Positions 34,607 to 43,574 of a DNA stretch of 64,000 bases are shown piece after piece (positions within the stretch are counted from its first letter, which is position 1; each line of letters starts with the position of its first letter). The notes below the pieces were generated by a model. The model was given only the letters and a program-made list of their open reading frames with translations, ran no database searches and had not been told where the DNA came from. The DNA is taken from the NCBI GenBank assembly GCA_019419505.1, contig DXZS01000011.1:19676-83675 (forward strand). Reading direction: 5' to 3'. The DNA comes from Collinsella sp. Its GTDB lineage: Bacteria > Actinomycetota > Coriobacteriia > Coriobacteriales > Coriobacteriaceae. The translations under genes were made by a program, and so were the position numbers.

Positions 34607-34695
34607 TCGCTGACGTATGCTCAACCTACGGCGCAATGTCGGCAACCAAGCCGAAAACAAAAAAGGCCGAAGCACCATCGGAGCTTCGGCCTTCA

Positions 34696-35040
34696 TCATC
34701 TCAGGGTTCCGTCGTATTCAACCATGGCGGGTCGCTTTGACAGGCGCCCTGCGGCCGTCTTATAGACCTCGGAACGGTCGCGCCGCCCTATTGCCACGAT
34801 CTCGGCAATCTCAACCGTTCCGTCCTCCCGGATTCGAAAAACCATTCGAAGTCCTGCATTCCGCCATTTGATCTTTTTGCAGCCGGCAAGCTCGCCATGG
34901 AGCGGCGTTCCGATTTCATCAGCGCGCGTCTTTAATTTCGCGACTGCAATACGGACGAGTCTTCGCTGAGATCCATCAAGTTTTTGATATTCCTTCTCAA
35001 CGTCTCGATTCAAAAAGCCGACGACAAAATGCCCACTCAT
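34696..35040 (-). CDS. RelE/ParE-type toxin
   Basis: 114 aa with the RelE-superfamily core: LDGSQRRLVRIAVAKLKTRA, HGELAGCKKIKWRNAGLRMV and FRIREDGTVEIAEIVAIGRR. Probably inhibits translation by mRNA cleavage. The start codon overlaps the upstream antitoxin stop (ATGA), as expected for a co-translated pair. Confidence 0.88.
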   Translation of the reverse strand: MSGHFVVGFLNRDVEKEYQKLDGSQRRLVRIAVAKLKTRADEIGTPLHGELAGCKKIKWRNAGLRMVFRIREDGTVEIAEIVAIGRRDRSEVYKTAAGRLSKRPAMVEYDGTLR

Positions 35041-35387
35041 TCGAAAAGATCCTCATCGGGGATCGCGTCCGGATCCATCGACTCAAACTCCGCGAGCTCC
35101 TCGGTAGTTAGGGCGTCCTCAAACGGAACAAATTCATGCGGGCCATGCTTGACTCGACCCGCAGCGATGCGATTTATCTCAAGTTCGTGCAGATACTGCA
35201 GTGCGCCGTACATTTCCTCATAGGCGGCATAGTCGATAATCACGGTATCAATATCGTTATGATCGGCAATGAACTGTGGTGCGCGTTTTGCGCGTTTACG
35301 AATGGCAGATAAAGACTTGCTTGCTTCGGTAGCCGAAACAACCTGGTCTTTTGTAAACACCGGTTTTTCCAGAACAAGCGGGGACAT
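35037..35387 (-). CDS. Phd/RelB-like antitoxin
   Basis: 116 aa. N-terminal DNA-binding-type segment KDQVVSATEASKSLSAIRKR (Phd/YefM-like), middle VIIDYAAYEEMYGALQYLHE, and an acidic C-terminus that would wrap the toxin. GGAGGTCAAA sets the ATG at 35387. Antitoxin-first order; a strong palindrome covers the upstream promoter and is probably its own operator. Confidence 0.85.
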   Translation of the reverse strand: MSPLVLEKPVFTKDQVVSATEASKSLSAIRKRAKRAPQFIADHNDIDTVIIDYAAYEEMYGALQYLHELEINRIAAGRVKHGPHEFVPFEDALTTEELAEFESMDPDAIPDEDLFE

Positions 35388-35406
35388 TTTGACCTCCAAA
35401 AAATAA

Positions 35407-35448
35407 TCTGGATTATATTTCAAAGTATACTTCAAAATATAATCCAGA
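35407..35448 (-). promoter_or_regulatory. Operator-promoter palindrome of the toxin-antitoxin operon
   Basis: TCTGGATTATA (35407-35417) and TATAATCCAGA (35438-35448) are perfect reverse complements, with a second partial symmetry TTCAAAGTATACTTCAAA between them. TATAAT/TATAC boxes inside suggest a promoter that the antitoxin would block. Confidence 0.6.
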
Positions 35449-35470
35449 CTTTTATTCGAAAGAAAAAGCC

Positions 35471-36484
35471 CTATCGATTCTCGATACTACCGATGTTTTT
35501 GAGCTCGATGGAGATGAGGCCGTTGGGCTCGTTGACGAACTCGATGTACTCGGAATTCGAACCCATCTCGGCCGGGAAGCTGATTTCGATACCCGTGTCG
35601 GTACGGATCTTGTGATTGCGCACGGCAGCGCGCTCGACCTGCTTGCGCTCCACGGGAACGTGCTCGGGAACCTTCTCCTCGGTCAGTGCCGCGCGCACGC
35701 TTTCCTTGATGACCGGTTCGTCCTCAAAGACCTCATCGACGATATCCCAAGGCGGCAGCTCCTCGTCATCCTCAACCTTCTCGGCAACGGCAGCCTTAAC
35801 CTTGGCGAGTGCCACGGCCGTATTGGCACCATGCTCCTCGGCGACTTCCTCGACCACACGCGTCACGGTGTCGATGACCTCCTTGCCCGATACACCCGTG
35901 TCGCACTGCAGCAGGCCATCGGGGATAAGCATACGGTCCTCGCCGGCAATCTTGCGCTTCTTGTCCACGTAGCCGATCTCCATGGTGCTCGCGCGCACGA
36001 TGGCATAGCTTGGCACCTTTTGCGAGGGGTTTGGCAGAATAGCATAGTGGCGCGCGATGTCATTGCGCACCTCCCCCTCCTCGCGGCCCACTTCGTGCAT
36101 AAAAGCCTGCTTGGAGCCCAACAGCATCACGGCAAACCAGCGGGCATCCTCATCGTCGTCAAAATCGGCCACGAGCACGTCGGTGGACTCGGCTTTCTCG
36201 GCTTTGGTGAGCTCGGAGGAGATAAACTCCGCAATCTGCTGCGACAGGTCCACGAACTCGCGCTCGCCGAAGAAATAGCCCTTGAGCTCGCCGCCAAACG
36301 CAGAGTTCTCGGCAAACGTGGCACGTTTATTGTCGGCCGAGGTTCGTGCGCGGCGCAGATGCGTGGTCACGAAGTTGCGCACGGTACGGCTTTCGATATC
36401 GAGCTCGCGCTGGCTCATAACGTTAACGGCAGAGTCAAAGTCCAGGATATGCAGAATCGCGTGATTGATTTTCATATACGGCAT
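35471..36484 (-). CDS. Nucleoid-associated protein, NdpA/YejK family
   Basis: 337 aa, the family length. N-terminal INHAILHILDFDS is characteristic; the middle and C-terminal regions (LVADFDDDEDARWFAVMLLG; ISFPAEMGSNSEYIEFV) fit the NA37 family. Members bind the nucleoid in enteric bacteria; exact function is unknown. ATGs at 36475 and 36484 are both possible. Stands alone between a toxin-antitoxin operon and the DUF2974 gene. Confidence 0.85.
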   Translation of the reverse strand: MPYMKINHAILHILDFDSAVNVMSQRELDIESRTVRNFVTTHLRRARTSADNKRATFAENSAFGGELKGYFFGEREFVDLSQQIAEFISSELTKAEKAESTDVLVADFDDDEDARWFAVMLLGSKQAFMHEVGREEGEVRNDIARHYAILPNPSQKVPSYAIVRASTMEIGYVDKKRKIAGEDRMLIPDGLLQCDTGVSGKEVIDTVTRVVEEVAEEHGANTAVALAKVKAAVAEKVEDDEELPPWDIVDEVFEDEPVIKESVRAALTEEKVPEHVPVERKQVERAAVRNHKIRTDTGIEISFPAEMGSNSEYIEFVNEPNGLISIELKNIGSIENR

Positions 36485-36586
36485 TCCGTTCTAGATCGAT
36501 TTCGGCACGAACCAGTATAGCGGTCGAGCCCGCCCCAAGCGCATCGAAGATTGCTGCATTGGGGCCAGGTTTCTCTGCACCAATGG

Positions 36587-37747
36587 TTAACGCAGGAGCT
36601 CGGACTGCCAGGCCTCGAGTTGTTCTGCCAGACTCTTACCGGCAGCGGACATGTCGATCTGAGGGCGTTTGGGCAGCAATGCACATCTAAGAATTGCCGC
36701 GATGGTCTGCGAAACAAAATGGCGCGTATCCTTGTCAAAGCCTTGGGCGGCCCGGAGCATCACAGGCAGGTTCTCGCGCATGTTCCCGGCGATATCCGCA
36801 AAACGTTCGGCGCCCGTAGCCTCAAACACGGAGAACAACGCATCTACAAAACGCTCGCGCTCGCCAGGTGACACTGCAAGCAGCATCTCGCGAATAGAGC
36901 CATCAACATATCGCGCGCCAGCAGACAGGCGTTCGCAATACACAAAATCGCAGCCGTCGACCACCCAGCTAAAGGGATTGTGTTGCAGCAGGCTAAACTC
37001 GGTGCTTTCGACGATAGCGTAGTCCTCTTGCGTCTCGAACATCATGCCGAAGATCGAAGACTGGGGCAGGGTTTTATCAATACGACCAGAAAGGCTCGCA
37101 AAGGCGTCTCCGTTCAGAAACTCCTCGACAAAGCCAGGGCCATCGTGGGAGAAGACCAGCTCAATCCGGTTGCGAGCACCGCTTGAGCACATCGCTGCAC
37201 CATACACAGCCAGATTTCCGCCCTTGGAATGGCCTCCGCACAAGAGCGGCCCGTCAATCGCATCCGCCGCCTCGTCCACATAACGCGCCGCGGATTCCTG
37301 GGCCGGCACAGGACACCGGAACGCCATGTTAAAGTCCTCTTTCCAGCCCACAATCGTGCTGTCGGTCCCCCGGAAGGAAAGATAGCTAAACCCCGCCGGA
37401 AACCGGAACGCCATGGCTGCAAACTGCTCTGTCGCCACCACATCGCTCACGGCACGATAGCCGCAAACGTGCACGCCACGGTAGCGAGGGCTTGCTGCCA
37501 CGGCCTCCAATAAGGCCCTGCTCCCCTCTGGATCCCACAAGTCGTCAATCATGTCCCGGTAGCACTCGGCACGCAGCAGCTCGCGTACGTCTAGGCCCTG
37601 CCAGTTCGTCAGCTCTGCCATATCACCCGGCAAACGCAAATAGGACAACCACGCAAAGACCAGGCTATCCACCGCGCAGAACGGCCGCTCCTCAAACGGA
37701 TCAAACGCCGTCTGGGCATAGGTCAAAAAATTAGGCGAATCCGACAT
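36587..37747 (-). CDS. DUF2974 (Mbeg1-like) alpha/beta hydrolase
   Basis: 386 aa. A lipase-type nucleophile elbow CGGHSKGGNLA (about residue 170) and FRGTDSTIVGWKEDFNM (oxyanion side) indicate an alpha/beta-hydrolase. These features place it in the Mbeg1-like DUF2974 group common in gut Firmicutes and Actinobacteria. No signal peptide. The substrate is unknown, possibly a lipid ester. ATG at 37747 (MSDSPNFLTYAQ) is favoured over 37765. Confidence 0.82.
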   Translation of the reverse strand: MSDSPNFLTYAQTAFDPFEERPFCAVDSLVFAWLSYLRLPGDMAELTNWQGLDVRELLRAECYRDMIDDLWDPEGSRALLEAVAASPRYRGVHVCGYRAVSDVVATEQFAAMAFRFPAGFSYLSFRGTDSTIVGWKEDFNMAFRCPVPAQESAARYVDEAADAIDGPLLCGGHSKGGNLAVYGAAMCSSGARNRIELVFSHDGPGFVEEFLNGDAFASLSGRIDKTLPQSSIFGMMFETQEDYAIVESTEFSLLQHNPFSWVVDGCDFVYCERLSAGARYVDGSIREMLLAVSPGERERFVDALFSVFEATGAERFADIAGNMRENLPVMLRAAQGFDKDTRHFVSQTIAAILRCALLPKRPQIDMSAAGKSLAEQLEAWQSELLR

Positions 37748-37807
37748 GGCCCTCCCATCAACCATGGTGTATAGGGATGGTGCATTGGGGTCAGGTTACT
37801 TTGTACC

Positions 37808-37843
37808 AAAAAGGCGCCCGAGCCGTGTAGACCCGGACGCCTT
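37808..37843 (-). terminator. Terminator after L-lactate dehydrogenase
   Basis: On the minus strand AAGGCG-T-CCGGG pairs with CTCGGG-CGCCTT followed by TTT; 31 nt past the ldh stop. Confidence 0.8.
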
Positions 37844-37874
37844 CATTGTAGCTTTTCGCTCTAGCGAGCTTGAT

Positions 37875-38825
37875 TTAGCAGGAAAAATCGACGCTGTCGA
37901 TGATGTCCTTGAGAGCCTTGGCGGAGACGGTGAGCTCATGCTGCTCGTCATCGTTCAGCGGCACGGGGACGCGGCAGACAACGCCGTCGCGGCCAACGAC
38001 GGTCGGCATGGAGATGGCAAGATCGGACAGACCATACTCGCCCACCATGAGCGAGGAGACAGGCAGAACGGTCTGCTCATCGCGCATGACGGCGGTGCAG
38101 ATGCGCTTGACGGCCATGGCGACGCCATAGTAGGTGGCGTGCTTCTTCTCGATGATGGTGTAGGCGGAGTTCTTGACGTCCTCGGCGATGCGCTTCTCGG
38201 CAGCCTCATGCTCCAGGTGGCCGTGAAGCTCACAGAAGGTGTTCAGCGGAACGCCGGCAACCTGAGCGCTGGACCAAGCGACAAACTCGGAGTCGCCGTG
38301 CTCGCCCATGACATAGGCCTGGACATCGCGCGGGTCAACCTCGACGTGGGCACCAAGCATCTGCTGCAGGCGGCCGGTGTCGAGCACGGTGCCGGAACCG
38401 ATGACGTGGCCCTCGGGCAGGCCGGACATCTTGATGGCGGCGTAGGTCAGAACATCAACCGGGTTGGAGACGATGAGCAGAATGCCGTCGAAGCCGGACT
38501 TCTTAATCTCGGGAATAATGGACTTAAAGATGCTGACGTTCTTGTTGACCAGGTCCAGGCGGGTCTCACCGGGCTTCTGGGCAGCGCCAGCAGTGACGAC
38601 GATCATGGCGGCGTCGGCGACATCGGAATAATCGCCGGCGTAGATCTTCATCGGCTCGGCAAACGTCATGCCGTGCGCGATATCCAGGGCCTCACCCTCG
38701 GCACGATTTTTGTCCACGTCGATGAGGACCATCTCGGAGAACAGACCACTCTGCATCAGCGCGAACGCCGAAGACGAACCGACGAAACCGCAGCCGACGA
38801 TAGCGACCTTCTTCTCGTTAACCAT
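37875..38825 (-). CDS. ldh: L-lactate dehydrogenase
   Basis: 316 aa NAD-dependent enzyme reducing pyruvate to L-lactate. GCGFVGSSSAF (nucleotide binding), IVSNPVDVLTY, and the catalytic His in VMGEHGDSEF are visible. Substrate-pocket segments fit LDH better than malate dehydrogenase. ATG at 38825 is behind GGGAG. A hairpin lies 26 nt upstream in the leader. Together with pta/ackA it indicates mixed-acid fermentation. Confidence 0.93.
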   Translation of the reverse strand: MVNEKKVAIVGCGFVGSSSAFALMQSGLFSEMVLIDVDKNRAEGEALDIAHGMTFAEPMKIYAGDYSDVADAAMIVVTAGAAQKPGETRLDLVNKNVSIFKSIIPEIKKSGFDGILLIVSNPVDVLTYAAIKMSGLPEGHVIGSGTVLDTGRLQQMLGAHVEVDPRDVQAYVMGEHGDSEFVAWSSAQVAGVPLNTFCELHGHLEHEAAEKRIAEDVKNSAYTIIEKKHATYYGVAMAVKRICTAVMRDEQTVLPVSSLMVGEYGLSDLAISMPTVVGRDGVVCRVPVPLNDDEQHELTVSAKALKDIIDSVDFSC

Positions 38826-38850
38826 TAGAAACTCCCATCTCTCTCCACAA

Positions 38851-38883
38851 ACAAGCCGCCCGGGAACGACCCGAGCGGCTTGT
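38851..38883 (-). terminator. Hairpin between the aminotransferase and ldh
   Basis: ACAAGCCGC...GCGGCTTGT stem with inner CGGG/CCCG pairing; on the minus strand it is followed by TTTGTGG and then the ldh RBS. It may terminate the upstream aminotransferase transcript or act as a leader element for ldh. Confidence 0.6.
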
Positions 38884-39026
38884 CGTAATCCCAATACATC
38901 CAATCGGGACTTTGATTATGCTCCTATTCGCAGCCAAAAATCGACCGTTTACCGAAATTGTTTGCAGAATTCGTAAAATAACTGTACGAAATCGGTTTCG
39001 AGCTATTGACGAGCCGAGATAGCTTT

Positions 39027-40190
39027 CTAATACAGGCCCGCCTCACGAATGGCCTCGACAGCCAAAGCGATCTGGTCGGGCGGCAGGACCAGCGCCATGC
39101 GCACGTGCCCCTCGCCCGAAGGACCAAAGCTCGCGCCCGGCGTCACCACAACGCCGGCCTTCTCCATAAGCTCCTCGCAAAACGCCATGGAATCGGTGCG
39201 ACCACCGGGAAGCTTGGCCCACACAAACATGGAGCCATGCGCGTTGGGACGCTCCCAGCCCAGGCCCTCAAGACCGTCGCACAGGGCATCGCGACGCTCC
39301 TGGTACTTCAGACGCTGCGCCTCGACCTCATCGCGCGGACCGTTCAGGCAGGCGATAGCAGCCTTCTGAATCGGGAAGAACATACCGAAGTCGATCTGGC
39401 CGCGTAGCTTGGCAAAGGCAGAGACCACGTCCTCGCGGCCGACCAAAAAGCCGATGCGGGCACCGGTGACGTTAAACGACTTGGAGAGCGAGAAGAACTC
39501 AACGCCCACCTCGAGCGCACCGGGATACTGCAAGAAGCTACCGCCCGGCTCGCCGTCGAACACGATGTCGGAGTACGCGTTGTCATGGACGATGAGCAGG
39601 TCGTGCTCGCGGGCGAAGGCGATGATCTCCTCGTAGACCTCGGGCGTGCCCACCGAGCCGACCGGGTTCGCGGGCAGCGACACGATCATGTACTTGGCAC
39701 GATCGGCAACCTCGGGATCGATACCCGCCACATAGGGCAGGTAATTATGCTCGGCAACCAGCGGATAGTACTCGAGCTTGGCATCGGCGATCTTCGCACC
39801 CGCCTCAAAGACCGGATAGCACGGATCGGGAACCAGAATGGTGTCACCCGGGTCGAGCAGGGCCAGGCCCAAATGGCCCACGCCCTCCTGCGTGCCGTTG
39901 CACGACTGCACCATGGACGGCGTAATGCCCGAAACGCCAAAGCGGCGCTCATAGTAATCGCACACGGCTTGCTTGAGTTCGGGCAGGTCGCGCAGGGCGT
40001 ACTTCCACATCTCGGGATCCTGGGCGGCCTGCGTGAGCGCCTCGACCACGTGGCTGTACGGCTTAAAGTCGGGCGTGCCCACGCTCATGTTGTAAATGGT
40101 CTTGCCCTGAGCCTTCAGCGCGAGAAGTTTGTTGTTGAGCGAGGCGAAGACCTCCGCGCCAAAGCGGTCGAGACGCTGCGATGCCTGCAT
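39027..40190 (-). CDS. Class I/II aminotransferase, candidate for the DAP pathway
   Basis: 387 aa PLP enzyme. SVGTPDFKP, NGTQEGVGHL, VSLPANPVGS and the PLP-lysine motif SLSKSFNVTGARIGF identify fold-type I subgroup I. It resembles LL-DAP/N-acetyl-DAP-type aminotransferases more than AspC. The acetyl branch of DAP synthesis encoded nearby lacks an obvious N-acetyl-2-amino-6-oxopimelate aminotransferase, and this gene, about 5 kb away, could fill that place. Start at 40190 follows GAAAGG. Specificity unproven. Confidence 0.82.
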   Translation of the reverse strand: MQASQRLDRFGAEVFASLNNKLLALKAQGKTIYNMSVGTPDFKPYSHVVEALTQAAQDPEMWKYALRDLPELKQAVCDYYERRFGVSGITPSMVQSCNGTQEGVGHLGLALLDPGDTILVPDPCYPVFEAGAKIADAKLEYYPLVAEHNYLPYVAGIDPEVADRAKYMIVSLPANPVGSVGTPEVYEEIIAFAREHDLLIVHDNAYSDIVFDGEPGGSFLQYPGALEVGVEFFSLSKSFNVTGARIGFLVGREDVVSAFAKLRGQIDFGMFFPIQKAAIACLNGPRDEVEAQRLKYQERRDALCDGLEGLGWERPNAHGSMFVWAKLPGGRTDSMAFCEELMEKAGVVVTPGASFGPSGEGHVRMALVLPPDQIALAVEAIREAGLY

Positions 40191-40214
40191 GGTGCCACCT
40201 TTCGATATGAAAAA

Positions 40215-40240
40215 CGCGGCGCTCCGACAAGAGCGCCGCG
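40215..40240 (-). terminator. Terminator after NAD synthetase
   Basis: CGCGGCGCTC...GAGCGCCGCG perfect 10-bp stem, TTTTT on the minus strand. Confidence 0.85.
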
Positions 40241-40308
40241 CGATACGGGCCATCAGATTGCAAAAGTGTAACGCTTGCAAACCCCGTATTGGTTCAATTT
40301 AGCCAACC

Positions 40309-42288
40309 TTAGTCAATTGCATTGAGCGCGTCGATCTGCGCAAGCCACAGACGCGAGCTGGCGTCACTCGGCATACGCCAATCGCCGCGCGGGCTGAGCG
40401 TCACCGAGCCCACCTTGGGACCATCGGGCAGGCAGCTGCGCTTAAACTGCTGGGCAAAGAAGCGACGATAGAACGTGCGCAGCCACGTGTGGACGGTCTT
40501 GGCGTCGTAGACGCCCTCGAAACTCTTGAGCGCCATGCGGTAGATCTTGCCCGGCTCAAAGCCAAAACGCAGCAGGTAGTAGAGGAAGTAGTCGTGCAGC
40601 TCGTACGGGCCCACCAAATCCTCGGTCTTCTGCGCAATCTCGCCGTCGCCCGTGGGAGGCAGAAGCTCGGGGGACACCGGCGTATCGAGGATATCGAGCA
40701 AGACCTCGGCAATGCGCCCGCCAAAGACATCAGCCGCATAACGCACCAGATGGCGCACAAGCGTCTTGGGCACACTCGCGTTGACGGCGTACATGCTCAT
40801 GTGGTCGCCGTTATAGGTAGCCCAGCCGAGCGCCAACTCCGACAGGTCGCCCGTGCCGATGACAAAACCGCCAGCCTGATTGGCCAGATCCATCAGAATC
40901 TGCGTACGCTCGCGGGCCTGGCTGTTCTCGTAGGTCACGTCCTGCACGGTCGGATCGTGCTCAATGTCCTTGAAGTGCTGCTCCACAGCCGCGTGGATCG
41001 AAACCTCGCGGAAGCTCACACCCAGGTCGCGAGCGAGCGACTCGGCATTCGACTTGGTGCGATGCGTCGTGCCAAAGCCAGGCATGGACACGGCTGTGAT
41101 GCCTGTGCGCGGCAGCCCCAGCGCATCGAAGGCACGCACGGTCACAAGCAGCGCCAGCGTGGAGTCCAGGCCGCCCGAAAGACCGATGACTGCAGCCTTG
41201 GTACCCGTATGGGCAAGGCGGGTCTTGAGGCCGGCGGTCTGCAGGTCGAGGATGGTCTCGCAACGCTCGGCCAGGTCGCCATGGTCGGCCGGCACAAAGG
41301 GCGCGCGGGGGAAGACACGGTCGATGTCGCAGGCGTTGCGCAGGACGGGAGTCTCGGAGAGCGTGCTCTCAAAAGAGAACTCAACGGTCGTGGTCTCCGG
41401 CGCATCGTCCGCGCGCGCCCACGTCGTCGAGCGGCGGCGCTCGGCAACCAGACGGTCAAGATCGATATCGGCGACGGCCATATCGCAGGTAAGCAGTTTG
41501 GTGGCGGCGAGCTTGGAGCCATTTTCGTAGATAAGGTTCTCGCCCGCAAAGACCATATCGGTCGTGGACTCGCCCTCGCTCGCATCCGCATAGGCATAGG
41601 CGCAGTACAGGCGTGCGCTTTGGTTAGAGATAAGGCTGCGGCGATAGTCTGCCTTGCCGATGATCTCGTCGGAAGCAGAGGGGTTGAGGATCACCGTCGC
41701 ACCGGCAAGCGCCATCTCGGTCGAAGGGGGCGCCGGCACCCACAGGTCCTCGCAGACCTCAACGCCCAGCACCATATCCTCGGCACCTTCATCACAGCAG
41801 CGGTAGACAAGCCCCGAACCCAGCGGAACCGGACCCTGACCGGCAAACTCGACCCACGCGGGATCTGCGGGCACCGGGGCAAACCAGCGGCGCTCGTAGA
41901 ACTCGCCATAGTTGGGCAGATACTTCTTGGCCGTGAGGCCCAAAAGCTCACCCGCGCAGCACACGGCGGCGCAGTTGTAGATATTCTCGGCAACTGCAAC
42001 GGGAAGACCGATGGTAAAGACAATCGGCAGCCCACGAGTCTCGTCGAGAATATGCACCAGAGCGGCCTCGCAGGCATGCAGCAGCGTGCGATTATGGAAC
42101 AGGTCGGCCGCGGTATAGCCGGTCAGGTTAAGCTCGGGCAGCACCAGCGCGCGAACGCCGCGCTCGGCAGCCTCGCGAACAGCCGCCAGTGCAACCTCAG
42201 CATTGTCCTCGACATCGGCCACGCGAATCTTGGGCGAGGCCGCCGCCACACGCAAAAAGCCATCAGACTGAGAAAGGTGAAGATTCAT
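40309..42288 (-). CDS. nadE: Glutamine-dependent NAD+ synthetase
   Basis: 659 aa, two domains. N-terminal nitrilase-type glutaminase (about 1-290) with catalytic elements LVLPELNLTGYT (Glu), KKYLPNYGEFYERR (Lys) and GVEVCEDLW (Cys). C-terminal synthetase with the PP-loop IGLSGGLDSTLAL, DLSELALGWATY and late KRSCLPDGPK. Makes NAD from deamido-NAD using glutamine and ATP. GGGAG precedes the ATG at 42288; a frame extension to 42315 is less likely. Monocistronic. Confidence 0.93.
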   Translation of the reverse strand: MNLHLSQSDGFLRVAAASPKIRVADVEDNAEVALAAVREAAERGVRALVLPELNLTGYTAADLFHNRTLLHACEAALVHILDETRGLPIVFTIGLPVAVAENIYNCAAVCCAGELLGLTAKKYLPNYGEFYERRWFAPVPADPAWVEFAGQGPVPLGSGLVYRCCDEGAEDMVLGVEVCEDLWVPAPPSTEMALAGATVILNPSASDEIIGKADYRRSLISNQSARLYCAYAYADASEGESTTDMVFAGENLIYENGSKLAATKLLTCDMAVADIDLDRLVAERRRSTTWARADDAPETTTVEFSFESTLSETPVLRNACDIDRVFPRAPFVPADHGDLAERCETILDLQTAGLKTRLAHTGTKAAVIGLSGGLDSTLALLVTVRAFDALGLPRTGITAVSMPGFGTTHRTKSNAESLARDLGVSFREVSIHAAVEQHFKDIEHDPTVQDVTYENSQARERTQILMDLANQAGGFVIGTGDLSELALGWATYNGDHMSMYAVNASVPKTLVRHLVRYAADVFGGRIAEVLLDILDTPVSPELLPPTGDGEIAQKTEDLVGPYELHDYFLYYLLRFGFEPGKIYRMALKSFEGVYDAKTVHTWLRTFYRRFFAQQFKRSCLPDGPKVGSVTLSPRGDWRMPSDASSRLWLAQIDALNAID

Positions 42289-42491
42289 AAGAATGCTCCC
42301 GTGCGTAAACGCCATTCACAACAATTAGCAAGCCCTATTGTAGTTCAACCGCCGACTGTAACCGCATCCCACCAACTTGGTGAGCTATTGATGAGTTGAT
42401 GGTATCTGTTAAATGTCACGTACGATTCACATCTGGTGGGTACCCTGATGGCTACATGAGACGAAGCAGATTTACACCGGGAGGGTCCCGC

Positions 42492-43436
42492 ATGACAACC
42501 AAGTACACCGACGCGCCGCGCACGCGCGTCATGACACCGTCCGCGCTCAACAACGGCGTTCACGAAAACCATTCCATCGGACAGACCATGGCCATCGCGC
42601 CCAAAAAGGGCCTGTTCGACGACATTTCCATTCCCCAGATCATCGCCGGCGCCGCAGCCGCCGCCACGAGTGTCGCGCTTGCTTCCAAGATCGGTATCGC
42701 CGGATCGGTGATCGGCGCCGCCGTGAGCTCGGTTATCACCGTTGTGTCCTCGCAGGTCTACCGCCACTTTATCTCTGCCAGCGCCAAAGCCCTCAAAGGT
42801 ACGCACACCGCCGTCGACTACCCCGCCGGCGTCTATGAGCCCGTTGAGTTTAATGCCGAGGAGCACCTGGGCGGCGCCGCGACTACGCAGGAGATGCGCC
42901 AGATTGCGGGGCGCGCGACCACGGCGCGCGTCGCTCCCGACAACCTGCGCGCCAAGGCGGCGGCAGAGCGCAGCCAGACGCAAAAGAAGGTCATCATCTT
43001 CTCGATCGCCATCGCCATCGTCGCGGTCATCGCCTGCACCGGTGCCATCCTTATCACCACCGCCGGTGAGGGTCTGGGCGAGCGTCCCGAGCCAATCCTT
43101 TCGTCGCGCACGACCGAGCACGACGCGGATAACACCGGTCAATCGCAAAACCAGCAGGACGACTCGCAGGGCACCTCCACATCCACCGACTCGTCCTCGA
43201 ACACCCCTGATCAGTCGCAGAGCGCTGATTCCTCTGCGAACAGTGGCGGCACGCAATCCGGCACGACCGACTCAAGCCAAACGACTGACGGCTCTCAGCC
43301 GAGCACGGGTGACCAGACGAGCGGCAATACATCGGGCACGAGTTCCGCCGACAATAACAACACCGACAGCTCGGACGAAACCGCGTCCGGCACGGCATCT
43401 GACAGCTCGAGTCAAGGCACGACATCGGGCAACTAA
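42492..43436 (+). CDS. Membrane protein with long Ser/Thr-rich tail
   Basis: 314 aa. Hydrophobic Ala/Gly/Ile segments (about 50-90) and a second clear membrane span (about 165-185: VIIFSIAIAIVAVIACTGAI), then a tail of about 115 residues almost entirely Ser, Thr, Gly, Asp, Asn and Gln (QSQNQQDDSQGTSTSTDSSS and similar). The tail probably crosses or decorates the cell wall. No sorting motif at the C-terminus. GGGAGG precedes the ATG at 42492. No family recognised. Confidence 0.75.
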   Translation: MTTKYTDAPRTRVMTPSALNNGVHENHSIGQTMAIAPKKGLFDDISIPQIIAGAAAAATSVALASKIGIAGSVIGAAVSSVITVVSSQVYRHFISASAKALKGTHTAVDYPAGVYEPVEFNAEEHLGGAATTQEMRQIAGRATTARVAPDNLRAKAAAERSQTQKKVIIFSIAIAIVAVIACTGAILITTAGEGLGERPEPILSSRTTEHDADNTGQSQNQQDDSQGTSTSTDSSSNTPDQSQSADSSANSGGTQSGTTDSSQTTDGSQPSTGDQTSGNTSGTSSADNNNTDSSDETASGTASDSSSQGTTSGN

Positions 43437-43470
43437 GCACGTTTGCCTCTCATAGATAACCGACCTGCAT

Positions 43471-43503
43471 AACGGGCGCGAACCGGCAACGGTCGCGCCC
43501 GTT
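43471..43503 (+). terminator. Terminator after the Ser/Thr-rich membrane protein
   Basis: AACGGGCGCG...CGCGCCCGTT stem with inner ACCG/CGGT pairing followed by TT. Confidence 0.8.
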
Positions 43504-43574
43504 TGCCTTGGGCGACGAGATGGCAGACCCCGTGCGATGGTAAGATGCTTTGGTGTATAAAGAGGAGATTTGCC

